This document shows positions 9,958 through 18,119 of a DNA stretch of 64,000 nucleotides, in pieces. The notes under the pieces are model-generated. The model did not search any database. It worked only from the letters and a program-made list of their open reading frames with translations, and was not told the origin of the DNA. A program made the position numbers and the translations under genes. The stretch is from Polaromonas eurypsychrophila. Lineage in GTDB: Bacteria; Pseudomonadota; Gammaproteobacteria; Burkholderiales; Burkholderiaceae_C. Positions within the stretch are counted from its first letter, which is position 1; every line of letters begins with the position of its first letter. The stretch is taken from NCBI RefSeq assembly GCF_014641715.1, contig NZ_BMIG01000008.1:110001-174000 (forward strand), given 5' to 3'.

Positions 9958-10347
9958 ATGCCTTTTCCTGTCCTGCTGTGCCGAGCCGTCTGGTCGGTTG
10001 CCTTGCTGCTGGCCGCCTGCGGCGGAGATGCTGCCGACCCGACCCGAGCGACGGCGGTGTCGGCGCGCGGTGACGCCGCGCTGGGCCTGCGCCTGCTCAC
10101 GCAATACCAGTGCGGTAGTTGCCACGTCATTCCCGGTGTGTCGGCGGCGCGGGGTGTGAACGGGCCGTCGCTGCAGGCCTTTGGCAAACGCAGCTACATC
10201 GCCGGCCGGGTTCCGAATTTTCCCGACGCGCTGGCGCAGTGGCTGGTCGCGCCGGCCTCGCTGGTGCCAGGCACCGCGATGCCCAGCATGGGCGTGTCGC
10301 CTGAGGAAGCGCAGCACATGGCGACTTACTTGGGGCAACTTGAATGA
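9958..10347 (+). CDS. Cytochrome c lipoprotein
   Basis: A 129-residue monoheme cytochrome c with the site CGSCH (about residue 51) and the distal Met region GTAMPSMGV near the C-terminus. The N-terminus is a short lipoprotein signal with lipobox LAAC followed by GGD. The ATG at 9958 was chosen to place this signal at the start. Its stop overlaps the start of the oxidase subunit II gene (ATGA), so it is the first gene of the oxidase operon. It is likely the dedicated electron donor or an extra cytochrome subunit of that oxidase. Confidence 0.87.
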   Translation: MPFPVLLCRAVWSVALLLAACGGDAADPTRATAVSARGDAALGLRLLTQYQCGSCHVIPGVSAARGVNGPSLQAFGKRSYIAGRVPNFPDALAQWLVAPASLVPGTAMPSMGVSPEEAQHMATYLGQLE

Positions 10348-11291
10348 GTTCGGTCTTGCCGCCACACATCCAGTCGGTGCTGGCGCCGGCCGGCGAGGCC
10401 GCCGCCCGCATCACCAGCCTGAGCTGGCTGCTGATCATCGGTGCCACGCTGATTTTTGTATTCGTGATGACGCTGCTGGTGGTTGCCCTGCGAGGTCGCG
10501 AGCGCGCCCGACCGGTGTCCAGCCGGCTGTGGATCATCGGTGGTGGCGTGGTGTTTCCGCTGGCGGTGCTGAGCGCGCTGCTGACCTGGACCCTGGCGCG
10601 CACCCCCGGCTGGCTGGAGCGTCCGCCGCCCGGCGCGCTGGTCGTCGGCATCACGGCCCACATGTGGTGGTGGGAGGTGCGTTACCGCGATCCGGCCAGC
10701 GGCCAGGAAGTAACGCTGGCCAACGAGCTGCACCTGCCCTCGGGCCGACCCGTCTGGCTGGGACTGAGCAGCCCTGACGTGATCCACAGCTTCTGGGTGC
10801 CGGCACTGGGCGGCAAGATGGACATGGTGCCGGGGCGGGTAAACCACCTGATGGTGCAGGTGGACCAGGCCGGCAAATGGCGCGGCCAGTGCGCTGAATA
10901 CTGCGGTGAGCAACATGCACGCATGGCCATCCATGTGGTGGCGCATGCGCCCGCCGACTTCGACGCCTGGCTGGCAGCGCAGGCGCTGCCAGCGGCCGTG
11001 CCCATCGGCGCATTGGTCGAACGCGGCCGCGCGGTCTTTCTGGCGCAGCGCTGCAACGCCTGCCACACGGTGCGCGGCGTGGCCGAAGAGGGCAAGCTCG
11101 GACCCGACCTCACCCATGTCGGCAGCCGGCTTTATCTGGGCGCCGGCACCTTGCTGAACCAGTCCGGTGCAATGGCGCACTGGGTGGCGCACACGCAGGA
11201 GCTCAAGCCCGGTGCGCGCATGCCCTCGTCGGCCGATATGGATACCGGCACCCTTCAGGCGCTGGCGGCTTATCTGGAGCACTTGAAATGA
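10344..11291 (+). CDS. coxB: Cytochrome c oxidase subunit II with fused cytochrome c domain
   Basis: A 315-residue subunit II of an aa3/caa3-type terminal oxidase; it receives electrons from cytochrome c at the CuA centre. Two N-terminal membrane segments (about residues 25-50 and 65-85) precede a periplasmic cupredoxin domain. CuA ligands are visible in SPDVIHSFWVP and in CAEYCGEQHARM. A C-terminal cytochrome c domain has CNACH and the distal Met region GARMPS, the caa3 arrangement. It overlaps both neighbours by 4 bases and is translated in series with the cytochrome lipoprotein and subunit I/III. The protein starts directly at the membrane helices without an obvious cleaved signal peptide. 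Confidence 0.93.
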   Translation: MSSVLPPHIQSVLAPAGEAAARITSLSWLLIIGATLIFVFVMTLLVVALRGRERARPVSSRLWIIGGGVVFPLAVLSALLTWTLARTPGWLERPPPGALVVGITAHMWWWEVRYRDPASGQEVTLANELHLPSGRPVWLGLSSPDVIHSFWVPALGGKMDMVPGRVNHLMVQVDQAGKWRGQCAEYCGEQHARMAIHVVAHAPADFDAWLAAQALPAAVPIGALVERGRAVFLAQRCNACHTVRGVAEEGKLGPDLTHVGSRLYLGAGTLLNQSGAMAHWVAHTQELKPGARMPSSADMDTGTLQALAAYLEHLK

Positions 11292-13804
11292 AATTCAACA
11301 CACCTGATGGCCTGCCTTCAAGCCTGCCGCGTCCACCGGGCGAACTCGAGCGACTGGAGCGAGCCTGGGAAACGCCCAAGGGCTGGCGCCTGCTGTCCGC
11401 CGTCAACAACAGCCAGATCGGCGTGTTCTACATCGCCACCGCGTTGCTGTTTTTTGTGCTGGCCGGCGTGCTGGGGCTGATGATGCGGGCGCAGCTCGCG
11501 CTGCCCGATAACACCCTGCTCAGCGCGCAGACCTACAACCAGGTCTTCACCATGCATGGTACGGTGATGATGTTTCTGTTTGCTGTGCCGGTGGTCGAAG
11601 CGATTGCCGTCTACCTGCTGCCCGGCATGCTGGGCGCGCGCGACCTGCCGTTTCCACGTCTGAGCGCCTATGCCTTCTGGGCCTATGCAATAGGAGGCAT
11701 CGCGTTTTTTTGCACAATTTTTTTCGGCGTGTCGCCCGACGGCGGCTGGTTCATGTACCCGCCACTGACCGGCAAAGAGCATTCGCCGGGCCTGGGTGCC
11801 GACTTCTGGCTGCTGGGCATAGGTTTCATCGAGATTTCGGCAATTGCCGGCGCGATTGAACTGATCATCGGCATCCTGTTCACCCGCGCACCGGGCATGA
11901 CATTGGGCAAGATGCCGGTGTATGCCTGGGCCATGCTGGTCACCGCGTTCATGATCGTATTTGCCTTTCCGGCCATCATTGCCGGCACCTTGCTGCTCGA
12001 GCTGGAACGCGCCTTCGACTGGCCGTTTTTCATCGCCGCGCGTGGCGGCGATCCGGTGCTCTGGCAGCACCTGTTTTGGTTCTTCGGCCACCCCGAGGTC
12101 TACATCATCTTCCTGCCGGCCGCCGGCATGGTCTCCATGATGGTGCCGGCCATGGCGCGCACGCCGCTGGTCGGCCACCGCGCCATCGTGATCGCACTGG
12201 TGGCGGTCGGCTTCATCAGTTTTGCGCTGTGGGCGCACCACATGTTTACCGCCGGGTTGAGCCGGCACGCGATGCTGTTTGTTTCGGCCGCGAGTTTTGC
12301 AGTCGCCATCCCGAGTGCGGTACAGGTGTTTTCCTGGATCGCAACTTTCTGGAAAGGCCGTGTGCAGATGACGGCGCCCACACTGTTCCTGCTGGGCTTT
12401 CATTTCATCTTTGTGCTGGGCGGGCTGACCGGCATCATGGTGGCAGTGCTGCCCTTCGACTGGCAGGTGCACGACACCTACTTCATCGTGGCTCACCTGC
12501 ATTACGTGCTGATAGGCGGCATGGTGTTCCCGGTGTTTGCGGGCCTCTATTACTGGACGCCGGTGTTCAACGGGCACCGCCTGTCCGAGCGCTGCGCGCG
12601 GTGGGTGTTTGGTCTGATGTTCGGTGGTTTCAATCTGGCATTTTTCCCCATGCACATCAGCGGCCTGCTCGGCATGCCGCGGCGTGTCTACACCTATGCG
12701 GGCGATCTCGGCTGGAACTTGCTGAACCTGCTGTCGAGCGTCGGCTCCCTCATCCTGGCGCTCGGCGTGTTGCTGTTTTTCATCGACGCTGCGCGTGTGG
12801 TGTTCAAGAAAAAGGTCGAACATGGCGACCTGTGGAACGCGCCGACGCTGGAGTGGCTGCCGCAAGAGGACTACGGCATGCGCAGCATTCCGCAGGTCGA
12901 GTCGCGCGAACCGCTGTGGGACAGTCCCAAACTGGCCGCCGAGGTGGTGGCCGGCCGGCACTGGCTGCCCGGCACCCATTCGGGCGGGCGGGAAACCCTG
13001 GTCACGAGCTGGCGCGACGCGGTGCCGCAGCACCTGCTGGTCCTGCCGGGCGATAGCTGGTGGCCTTTCATCGCGGCAGCCGGTACGGCGGGATTCTTTT
13101 TGCTGCTGACGGTATCGCAGGTGGTGGTGGCATTTGCCTGCGGCATCACGGCCATCGTCGCCATCGTGGTCTGGCTGTGGCAGACCGATACGCCGCCGCA
13201 CGCCCTCACCGCCGAAGTGGCCGACGGTGTCTTCCTGCCAGTGGGCGCGCGCGGCACCGCCTCGCATTCCTGGTGGGCCATGATCATCCTGCTGTGTGTT
13301 GATGCCACGGTGTTTGCCTCGCTGGTGTTTGCGCATGTGCATGTGTCCATGGCTGCCGATGTCTGTCCGCCTCCTGGCGCCAGCCTGCCGGACGTGTTCT
13401 GGCCGCTGGCATCGAGCGGCTTGCTGCTGGCCGGGTCGGCGGCGATGATCAGCGCGCAGGCGCTGCTGGCACGCGGCCGCTGCACGCCGGTCTGGCTGCT
13501 GGTGTTGCTGGCGGTGGTGTGTCTGCTGACGGCTTTCGGCCTGGACGGTTGGGGTCAGCAACTGGCTGGCCTGAGCCCGACCGCCCATGCCTGGAGTGCG
13601 ACAGTGGCGGCGATGAGCGCCTGGCAGGGGTTTCATGTGGCGGTACTGCTGATCATGGGCCTCTACGTCTGCGCCCGCGTCTGGACCGGCAAGCTGCGCA
13701 GCGACGCGCGCGCCTCGCTGGACAACACCGCGCTGCTCTGGCACTACGTCACCGTGCAGGGTCTGGCCGGCATGGGCATCATCTATCTGATGCCGCTGCT
13801 TTAA
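11288..13804 (+). CDS. ctaD: Cytochrome c oxidase subunit I fused to a subunit III-like domain
   Basis: An 838-residue inner-membrane protein joining subunit I (about residues 1-530) to a short subunit III-like domain (about residues 650-838, with SHSWWAM..LCVDATVF and WQGFHVAVL). Metal ligands are intact: heme a His in FTMHGT, CuB and cross-link residues in GHPEVY, CuB His-His in HHMFTAG, and heme His in VAHLHYV. The D-channel Asp is in GARDLPFPR. The K-channel lysine is replaced by Gln (SAVQVFSW where A-type oxidases have TGVKVFSW), and the Asn stretch of the D channel is not conserved. No assembly genes (ctaG, ctaB) lie alongside. This is an accessory CtaD-E-type oxidase rather than the standard housekeeping operon. 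Confidence 0.92.
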   Translation: MKFNTPDGLPSSLPRPPGELERLERAWETPKGWRLLSAVNNSQIGVFYIATALLFFVLAGVLGLMMRAQLALPDNTLLSAQTYNQVFTMHGTVMMFLFAVPVVEAIAVYLLPGMLGARDLPFPRLSAYAFWAYAIGGIAFFCTIFFGVSPDGGWFMYPPLTGKEHSPGLGADFWLLGIGFIEISAIAGAIELIIGILFTRAPGMTLGKMPVYAWAMLVTAFMIVFAFPAIIAGTLLLELERAFDWPFFIAARGGDPVLWQHLFWFFGHPEVYIIFLPAAGMVSMMVPAMARTPLVGHRAIVIALVAVGFISFALWAHHMFTAGLSRHAMLFVSAASFAVAIPSAVQVFSWIATFWKGRVQMTAPTLFLLGFHFIFVLGGLTGIMVAVLPFDWQVHDTYFIVAHLHYVLIGGMVFPVFAGLYYWTPVFNGHRLSERCARWVFGLMFGGFNLAFFPMHISGLLGMPRRVYTYAGDLGWNLLNLLSSVGSLILALGVLLFFIDAARVVFKKKVEHGDLWNAPTLEWLPQEDYGMRSIPQVESREPLWDSPKLAAEVVAGRHWLPGTHSGGRETLVTSWRDAVPQHLLVLPGDSWWPFIAAAGTAGFFLLLTVSQVVVAFACGITAIVAIVVWLWQTDTPPHALTAEVADGVFLPVGARGTASHSWWAMIILLCVDATVFASLVFAHVHVSMAADVCPPPGASLPDVFWPLASSGLLLAGSAAMISAQALLARGRCTPVWLLVLLAVVCLLTAFGLDGWGQQLAGLSPTAHAWSATVAAMSAWQGFHVAVLLIMGLYVCARVWTGKLRSDARASLDNTALLWHYVTVQGLAGMGIIYLMPLL

Positions 13805-13808
13805 GACT

Positions 13809-13866
13809 ATTTTTGCCTCTAGCCCATGTCTGGTGGGCGCCAGCAGCTATTGAATCAATAGCATAT
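13809..13866 (-). repeat. B repeat, intergenic
   Basis: A well-preserved copy of the B repeat between the oxidase gene and the convergent phosphatase gene. On the minus strand it starts with the near-perfect palindrome GCTATTGATTCAATAGC and ends GGGCTAGAGGCAAAAA. The palindrome could act as a weak bidirectional hairpin. Confidence 0.75.
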
Positions 13867-13883
13867 CCGGGGTCGAAGCGGGG

Positions 13884-14552
13884 TCAGGAATAGGTGATCC
13901 AGCTAGTGTGTTCGGGCGCGTCCAGGTGCGGCAGCGTGTTGTAGGTCACCAGCATGTGTCGCTTGGGCGTGAATGCGAACTCGGTCAGTGAGCAGTTGCG
14001 TATGCGCAGGTTCAGCTCAATGGTGGTTTCCGGCGCGGTGCCCAGCACATGGCCGACGGCGGTGGAGATCGGCCCGCCGCTGGAGACCAGCAGTACGTTG
14101 CCGCTGTGATTGGCGCGGATGTGGTCCAGCAGGGCGGTGATGCCCGCCACAAAGTCGGTGTAGCTGGGCATGCCTTTGGGGCTGACGACACCGCCCATCC
14201 ATTGCGCCAAGCCGTCTTTCAGCAGGCGGAAGTGGCTGCGGTACATCTCGGGTGAAGTCGGCTTTTCCAGCTTGTGCGGGTGGATCGCGCCGATCACGGC
14301 TTCGCTGTCGTATTCATTCAGACCCACCCAGGCCGCTGCCTCCATGAGCGTTTCCATGCCCTCGCAGATGCCCGCGAAGGTTTTCAACTGACGCTGCAAA
14401 GTGCCGGTGAATGCGGCCTCGAAGCTGATGCCCTTGTACTTGAAGTATTCGCCGAGGCGCAGGCTTTGCCGGTAGCCCATCTCGCTGAGCACGTCGTAAT
14501 CGTCGGCACCAAACGAGGCCTGGCCGTGGCGCACGAGGTAAAGGGTTCCCAT
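13884..14552 (-). CDS. Histidine phosphatase family protein (phosphoglycerate mutase-like)
   Basis: A 222-residue cytoplasmic enzyme of the histidine phosphatase superfamily. The catalytic motif LVRHGQAS lies at residues 6-13, and the second half has VSSGGPIS where the family usually has a second catalytic His region. The N-terminal start MGTLYLVRHG is typical. The family hydrolyses phosphate esters via a phosphohistidine; the substrate here is unknown. It is convergent with the oxidase gene. The next gene upstream on the same strand (threonine dehydratase-like) ends 36 bases before it, so the two may be co-transcribed. Confidence 0.85.
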   Translation of the reverse strand: MGTLYLVRHGQASFGADDYDVLSEMGYRQSLRLGEYFKYKGISFEAAFTGTLQRQLKTFAGICEGMETLMEAAAWVGLNEYDSEAVIGAIHPHKLEKPTSPEMYRSHFRLLKDGLAQWMGGVVSPKGMPSYTDFVAGITALLDHIRANHSGNVLLVSSGGPISTAVGHVLGTAPETTIELNLRIRNCSLTEFAFTPKRHMLVTYNTLPHLDAPEHTSWITYS

Positions 14553-14588
14553 GGCTCAAATTGTGGCGTGCCCCTTCACTGCATTTAG

Positions 14589-15728
14589 TCACGCGCGGGA
14601 CTGGGTGCGCCACCTCAGGACGCCAGAGCGACAAGGACCGGGATTTTTCAAGCAGGGGCCGCGGAACTGGCTTTGCCAGTCCGCAGGCGCAGCGCCCCAT
14701 GGGGGGCAGCGCACTACGCGAAGCGAGAAACGTGGGGGGCTGGCAGCTAGCACCTTGGCAACAGTGGCACTGTCCACATTGCCGCCGCACAGCGTGGTGC
14801 CGACGGTCTGGCCGCTGAGTTGCGTGCGCTCCTGCATGGCGGCGGCAAAACTGGCCGCGCCCGCGCCTTCAGCCACGTTGTGGGTGTCGGCGTACAGATC
14901 GCGCATGGCCTGGGCCACTTCGTCGTCGGTCACTTTCACGATGTGGTGGATGTGTGGCGCCATGATGTTCAGCGCCGACGCGTCGGCGATGCGGCAGGCC
15001 ATGCCGTCGGCCAGGTGTGTGCTCACCGGCGCCTCGACCACGCGGCCAGCAGCCAACGAGTCGGCATAGGTGGTGGCGTGGGCGCTGACCACGCCAACGA
15101 TGCGCAGGCTGCGGCCCAGCGCGAGTTTTGCGGCGATCGCCGAGCAGGCGCCCGAGCCCTGGCCGATGGGCACATAAACCACATCAAGTTGCGGCACGGC
15201 CCGCATGAACTCCCACCAGTAGGTGCTGACGCCGCTGAGCAGGTCGGCATGGAAACTCGGCACCATGTGGGCGCCGCGTTCAGCCGCCAGCGCAATCGCG
15301 AACTCGCGGCTTTCCTGGAAGTCCTCGCCGTGTTCGATCAATGTCACGCCGAGCGCGCGCATGGCGGCGTTTTTTTCCAGCGAGTTGCCGCGCGGGACCA
15401 CGATGGTGCAGGCCACGCCACGCGCGCGGGCCGCCCATCCCATGCTTTGCCCATGGTTGCCGCGGGTGGCGCTGACCACTTCTGTCGGCAGCGCGCCGCG
15501 CTGTTTGAGCGCATCGAAATAAGTCAGGCCGCCGCGGATCTTGAAGGCGCCGACGGGCGTGTGGTTCTCGTGCTTGATCCAGCAGTCCGTGCCCAGGCGC
15601 TGACTGGACAAACCCCAGCGGTATTGCGGCGTGGCCTGGAATTCGCGGTAGACCACGCGTGACGCGGCTTCGATCTCAGCCAACGAGGGCAAGGCGCCTT
15701 GGTGTATTTCTTTCAGCACGGCGTTCAT
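14589..15728 (-). CDS. Threonine dehydratase-like PLP enzyme with repeat-derived C-terminal tail
   Basis: A 379-residue fold-type II PLP enzyme, probably acting on L-threonine, L-serine or hydroxyaspartate. The PLP lysine is in VGAFKIRGG (about residue 63), followed by SATRGNHGQS, and the phosphate-binding glycines are in PIGQGSGACS. The enzyme core ends near TTLCGGNVDSATVAKVLA, about residue 328. The last ~50 residues (Pro, Arg, Trp and Cys rich) are translated from the A repeat at 14649-14739 and match no part of the family, so the natural C-terminus seems to have been replaced. It overlaps the LysE gene downstream of its start by 4 bases, suggesting coupled expression of an amino-acid enzyme and an exporter. 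Confidence 0.85.
   Translation of the reverse strand: MNAVLKEIHQGALPSLAEIEAASRVVYREFQATPQYRWGLSSQRLGTDCWIKHENHTPVGAFKIRGGLTYFDALKQRGALPTEVVSATRGNHGQSMGWAARARGVACTIVVPRGNSLEKNAAMRALGVTLIEHGEDFQESREFAIALAAERGAHMVPSFHADLLSGVSTYWWEFMRAVPQLDVVYVPIGQGSGACSAIAAKLALGRSLRIVGVVSAHATTYADSLAAGRVVEAPVSTHLADGMACRIADASALNIMAPHIHHIVKVTDDEVAQAMRDLYADTHNVAEGAGAASFAAAMQERTQLSGQTVGTTLCGGNVDSATVAKVLAASPPRFSLRVVRCPPWGAAPADWQSQFRGPCLKNPGPCRSGVLRWRTQSRA
14649..14739 (-). repeat. A repeat at the 3' end of the threonine dehydratase-like gene
   Basis: A copy of the ~92-bp GC-rich repeat with the core GCAGGGGCCGCGGAAC, an inverted repeat around TGGCTTTGCCA, CGCAGGCGCAGCGCCCC and a final GTGGGGG. It lies entirely inside the reading frame and encodes residues about 330-360. 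It shares its arrangement with copies at 36261, 37584 and 61591. Confidence 0.8.
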
Positions 15729-16411
15729 GCGGTTCTCTTTTCAGTCAGCAAACGCAGCGCCAGCAGGCCCAGCACCGTACCCATTACATAACGCTGCACG
15801 CGCATCCAGGTGATGTTGCGGTTCAGGAACACGGCCAGGCCGGCGGCGAAAAAGATGATCACGGTGTTGATGGCCAGGCTGACAGTGATCTGCACCGCGC
15901 CCAGGCTCAGGCTTTGCAGCAACACCTGACCGCGCTCGGGGTGCAAAAACTGCGGGAAGAAGGACAGGTAAAACATCGCAACCTTGGGGTTCAGTAAATT
16001 TGTCATGAAACCCATGAGGAAAAGCTTGCGCGGCGGGTCATGCGGCAGGGCGCGGGTTTCGAAGGGCATCGCGACGCCAGGCAGCGCCGCGGCCCTGGCC
16101 GCAAGCGTGGGGGCGAAAATATTGCCGCCGGGTTTGACGGCCTGCCACGCCAGCCACAGCAAATAAAGCGCACCGGCGAGCTTGAGCGCGCTAAACGCCA
16201 ACGGTGCCGCCAGCAGCAAGGCGCTCAGGCCGAATGAGGCGCCCAGCAAATGCACCACAAAACCGAGGGCCACACCACCCAGCGAGACCATGCCGGCGGC
16301 GCGGCCCTGGCACAGGGTGCGCGAGATGCAGTAAATCATGTTGGGACCGGGTGTCAGCACCAGCGCCAGCGCGACCAAGGCAAACCAGATCAGCTCCTGA
16401 GCAGTCAGCAT
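15725..16411 (-). CDS. LysE/RhtB family amino-acid exporter
   Basis: A 228-residue inner-membrane protein of the LysE superfamily, exporting amino acids or related small molecules. The conserved N-terminal motif LTPGPNMIY (about residues 20-28) and the central GFMTNLLNPKVAMFY are family signatures. About six hydrophobic segments are visible. There is a slightly longer than usual loop (about residues 105-130) between TM3 and TM4. The stop overlaps the start of the threonine dehydratase-like gene, so export and catabolism of a hydroxy-amino acid such as threonine or homoserine are probably coupled; the substrate is inference. Confidence 0.87.
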   Translation of the reverse strand: MLTAQELIWFALVALALVLTPGPNMIYCISRTLCQGRAAGMVSLGGVALGFVVHLLGASFGLSALLLAAPLAFSALKLAGALYLLWLAWQAVKPGGNIFAPTLAARAAALPGVAMPFETRALPHDPPRKLFLMGFMTNLLNPKVAMFYLSFFPQFLHPERGQVLLQSLSLGAVQITVSLAINTVIIFFAAGLAVFLNRNITWMRVQRYVMGTVLGLLALRLLTEKRTA

Positions 16412-17125
16412 CTAGACGCCTTTCGATTCGAGTGTGACGAGCCCACGCGGTGTGTTCAGCGTGGCGACGAGGTTGGGCGTGCCGCGGCTCACGCCCACGC
16501 CTGTCAGACCGATGGCTGCATGCGCGGCCTGCAGTGATTCGGGCCGCGGATGGCGGACCTGCAGCGCTTCCAGCGTCACGCCCGAGTCAGGCATCGCATC
16601 CAGCGGATGGGTTGCACGCGCTGGGTCCTCGCCGGCCTCGCCCCACTGGATCAGCGTCGGCAGCGTGCCATAGAACAGGCGCTGGCCGTCGTCGCGCACG
16701 GTGATGCGCCAGCTCAGCAGGCCACCTGCGGTCTGGCGCGACGCGGGCACCACGGCGCCGCGGTCCAGGCCCTGGTTGGCCAGGACCTTGACGGCCGAGA
16801 CCACGCCGGGCACGCTGGCGACAAAGTGAATCAATTGCGGCCCTTCCTTGGACACGCGCGATTGCAGCAGCGGGTCGTCCATGTCGAACCAGCGGTGTTT
16901 GCCGGGCGGACGCGCGGGGGTGACTCCAGGCTGGATCGCGATGATCTCGAAATAGGCGCGCGGAAAGGCCGTACTCGCCACGCTGAACAGCCGGTTGTGG
17001 GTGCCCATCAGCGGGTGCTCGCCGCCGGGGCCGGGCGTGATACCCAGGGTGGCTTCGCACCAGTGAATACCCTGATCCAGACTGGCGGCCACCACGATCA
17101 GGTGATCGACCTGCGCCGTGATCAC
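16412..17125 (-). CDS. Glyoxalase-like (VOC superfamily) domain protein
   Basis: A 237-residue cytoplasmic protein of the glyoxalase-like family (Glyoxalase_3 type). The N-terminal block ITAQVDHLIVVAASLDQG with the metal-ligand His, followed by the ATLGI and GGEHPLMGTHN regions, is typical. The function of this family is poorly defined. Translation appears to begin at GTG 17125, which overlaps the stop of the upstream PhzF gene (GTGA). It ends one base before the LysE start, so PhzF, this protein, LysE and the dehydratase read as one operon. Confidence 0.78.
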   Translation of the reverse strand: MITAQVDHLIVVAASLDQGIHWCEATLGITPGPGGEHPLMGTHNRLFSVASTAFPRAYFEIIAIQPGVTPARPPGKHRWFDMDDPLLQSRVSKEGPQLIHFVASVPGVVSAVKVLANQGLDRGAVVPASRQTAGGLLSWRITVRDDGQRLFYGTLPTLIQWGEAGEDPARATHPLDAMPDSGVTLEALQVRHPRPESLQAAHAAIGLTGVGVSRGTPNLVATLNTPRGLVTLESKGV

Positions 17126-18096
17126 AGCGTCACCGATCCATCAATACAGGTGACCGATTCGCCACCGACCCAGACCTGTCCTGAGCCTGTCGAAGCGGCC
17201 TGCGCTATGCCGGCCGCGTTTTCACGGCTCAGCTGGACCCGGCCGGCGCGACCCAGGCAAGTGCCTTGCGCGACGGTGTAGTTGTCCGGCGCATGGCCTT
17301 CGGCCATCAGCCACTGCGCCAGGCTGGCATTCAGGCTGCCGGTGACCGGGTCTTCGTTGATGCCCATGGGCGCGGCGAAGGCGCGCACTTCGAAATCGGC
17401 GGTTTCGGCCGGTACGCCGTGCTCACTGGGGGAGAAAGCTCTGGCTTCGCGGTTTGCACGCGCTATCAATTGAGGAGCTGCTTGCGCAAAGTGGGCGCCG
17501 GCTACACCCACTTTTAATCCATATTTCTTGAGCGCCAGGTGGTCCGGCTCCAGTTGCAGCACGGTGTCGGCGCTGTCCAGCAGCAGGCCCAGCCACACCG
17601 GGCCATTGTCGAGAACCTGGGCCGCAATGATGTGTTTCGCTTTCAGGCCCAGCGCAGCCGCCACCTGGGCCAGTACGACCGGGCTGGGCGCGGAACGCTT
17701 GAGCGCCGGTGCGGCAAAAGCCAACTGCCCGCCGGCCTGCCCTGAGCCTGCCGAAGGGTCGCGACGGATGTTGACCAAGCCGACCTGGCACTGCTGCACG
17801 ATGACATCCTGACGTTTTGGCACGCCGCCGGCTTCCAGCCAGGCGTGGCAGGTGCCCAGCGTCGGGTGGCCGGCAAAAGGCAGCTCGCCGCCCGGCGTGA
17901 AGATGCGCACGTGATAGTCGGCCGAAGGCTCAGAGGGCGGCAGCACAAAGGTGGTTTCGGACAGGTTGGTCCACTGCGCAAAACGCTGCATGGCCGCATC
18001 GTCCAGGCCGCTGCCGTCCAGCACCACGGCAAGCGGGTTGCCAAAATAGGGCTGGTCGGTGAAGACGTCGACTTGTTTGAAAGGTCTGATTTTCAT
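17122..18096 (-). CDS. PhzF family isomerase with repeat-derived insertions
   Basis: A 324-residue PhzF-type protein (diaminopimelate-epimerase fold), a family of isomerases and lyases acting on small acids. Signatures are VDVFTDQPYFGNPLAVV (residues 9-25), the NLSETTF catalytic Glu, the FAGHPTLGT loop and the INEDPVTGSLNA motif. Three stretches seem to come from dispersed repeats: PSAGSGQAGG (about 113-121) and ASTGSGQVWV (about 300-310) from the short C repeat, and about 194-212 from a B repeat. All keep the frame and sit at places where family length varies. The gene lacks stops, so the protein may still be active. Confidence 0.87.
   Translation of the reverse strand: MKIRPFKQVDVFTDQPYFGNPLAVVLDGSGLDDAAMQRFAQWTNLSETTFVLPPSEPSADYHVRIFTPGGELPFAGHPTLGTCHAWLEAGGVPKRQDVIVQQCQVGLVNIRRDPSAGSGQAGGQLAFAAPALKRSAPSPVVLAQVAAALGLKAKHIIAAQVLDNGPVWLGLLLDSADTVLQLEPDHLALKKYGLKVGVAGAHFAQAAPQLIARANREARAFSPSEHGVPAETADFEVRAFAAPMGINEDPVTGSLNASLAQWLMAEGHAPDNYTVAQGTCLGRAGRVQLSRENAAGIAQAASTGSGQVWVGGESVTCIDGSVTL
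17180..17195 (+). repeat. C repeat in phzF (copy 1)
   Basis: A 16-base copy CCTGAGCCTGTCGAAG of a short repeat also found at 17741. It is read in frame on the minus strand as STGSG, just before the last beta strand of the PhzF protein. Confidence 0.75.
17459..17518 (+). repeat. B repeat inside phzF
   Basis: A divergent B copy: GCGCTATCAATTGAGG, AGCTGCTTGCGCA, then GGCGCCGGCTACACCCAC. It is read on the minus strand as part of PhzF residues about 194-212. Confidence 0.5.
17741..17757 (+). repeat. C repeat in phzF (copy 2)
   Basis: CCTGAGCCTGCCGAAGG, one base different from copy 1 over the shared 16. It encodes PSAGSG in frame on the minus strand. Confidence 0.75.
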
Positions 18097-18119
18097 GGCG
18101 GCGTTTGAAAGGTGAAAGC

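Noticed and set aside
11318..13744. An 808-codon open frame on the minus strand opposite the cytochrome oxidase gene
   Set aside because: It is a mirror frame caused by high third-position GC. Its translation is Gln/His/Arg rich without family motifs, whereas the plus-strand gene has intact oxidase ligands.
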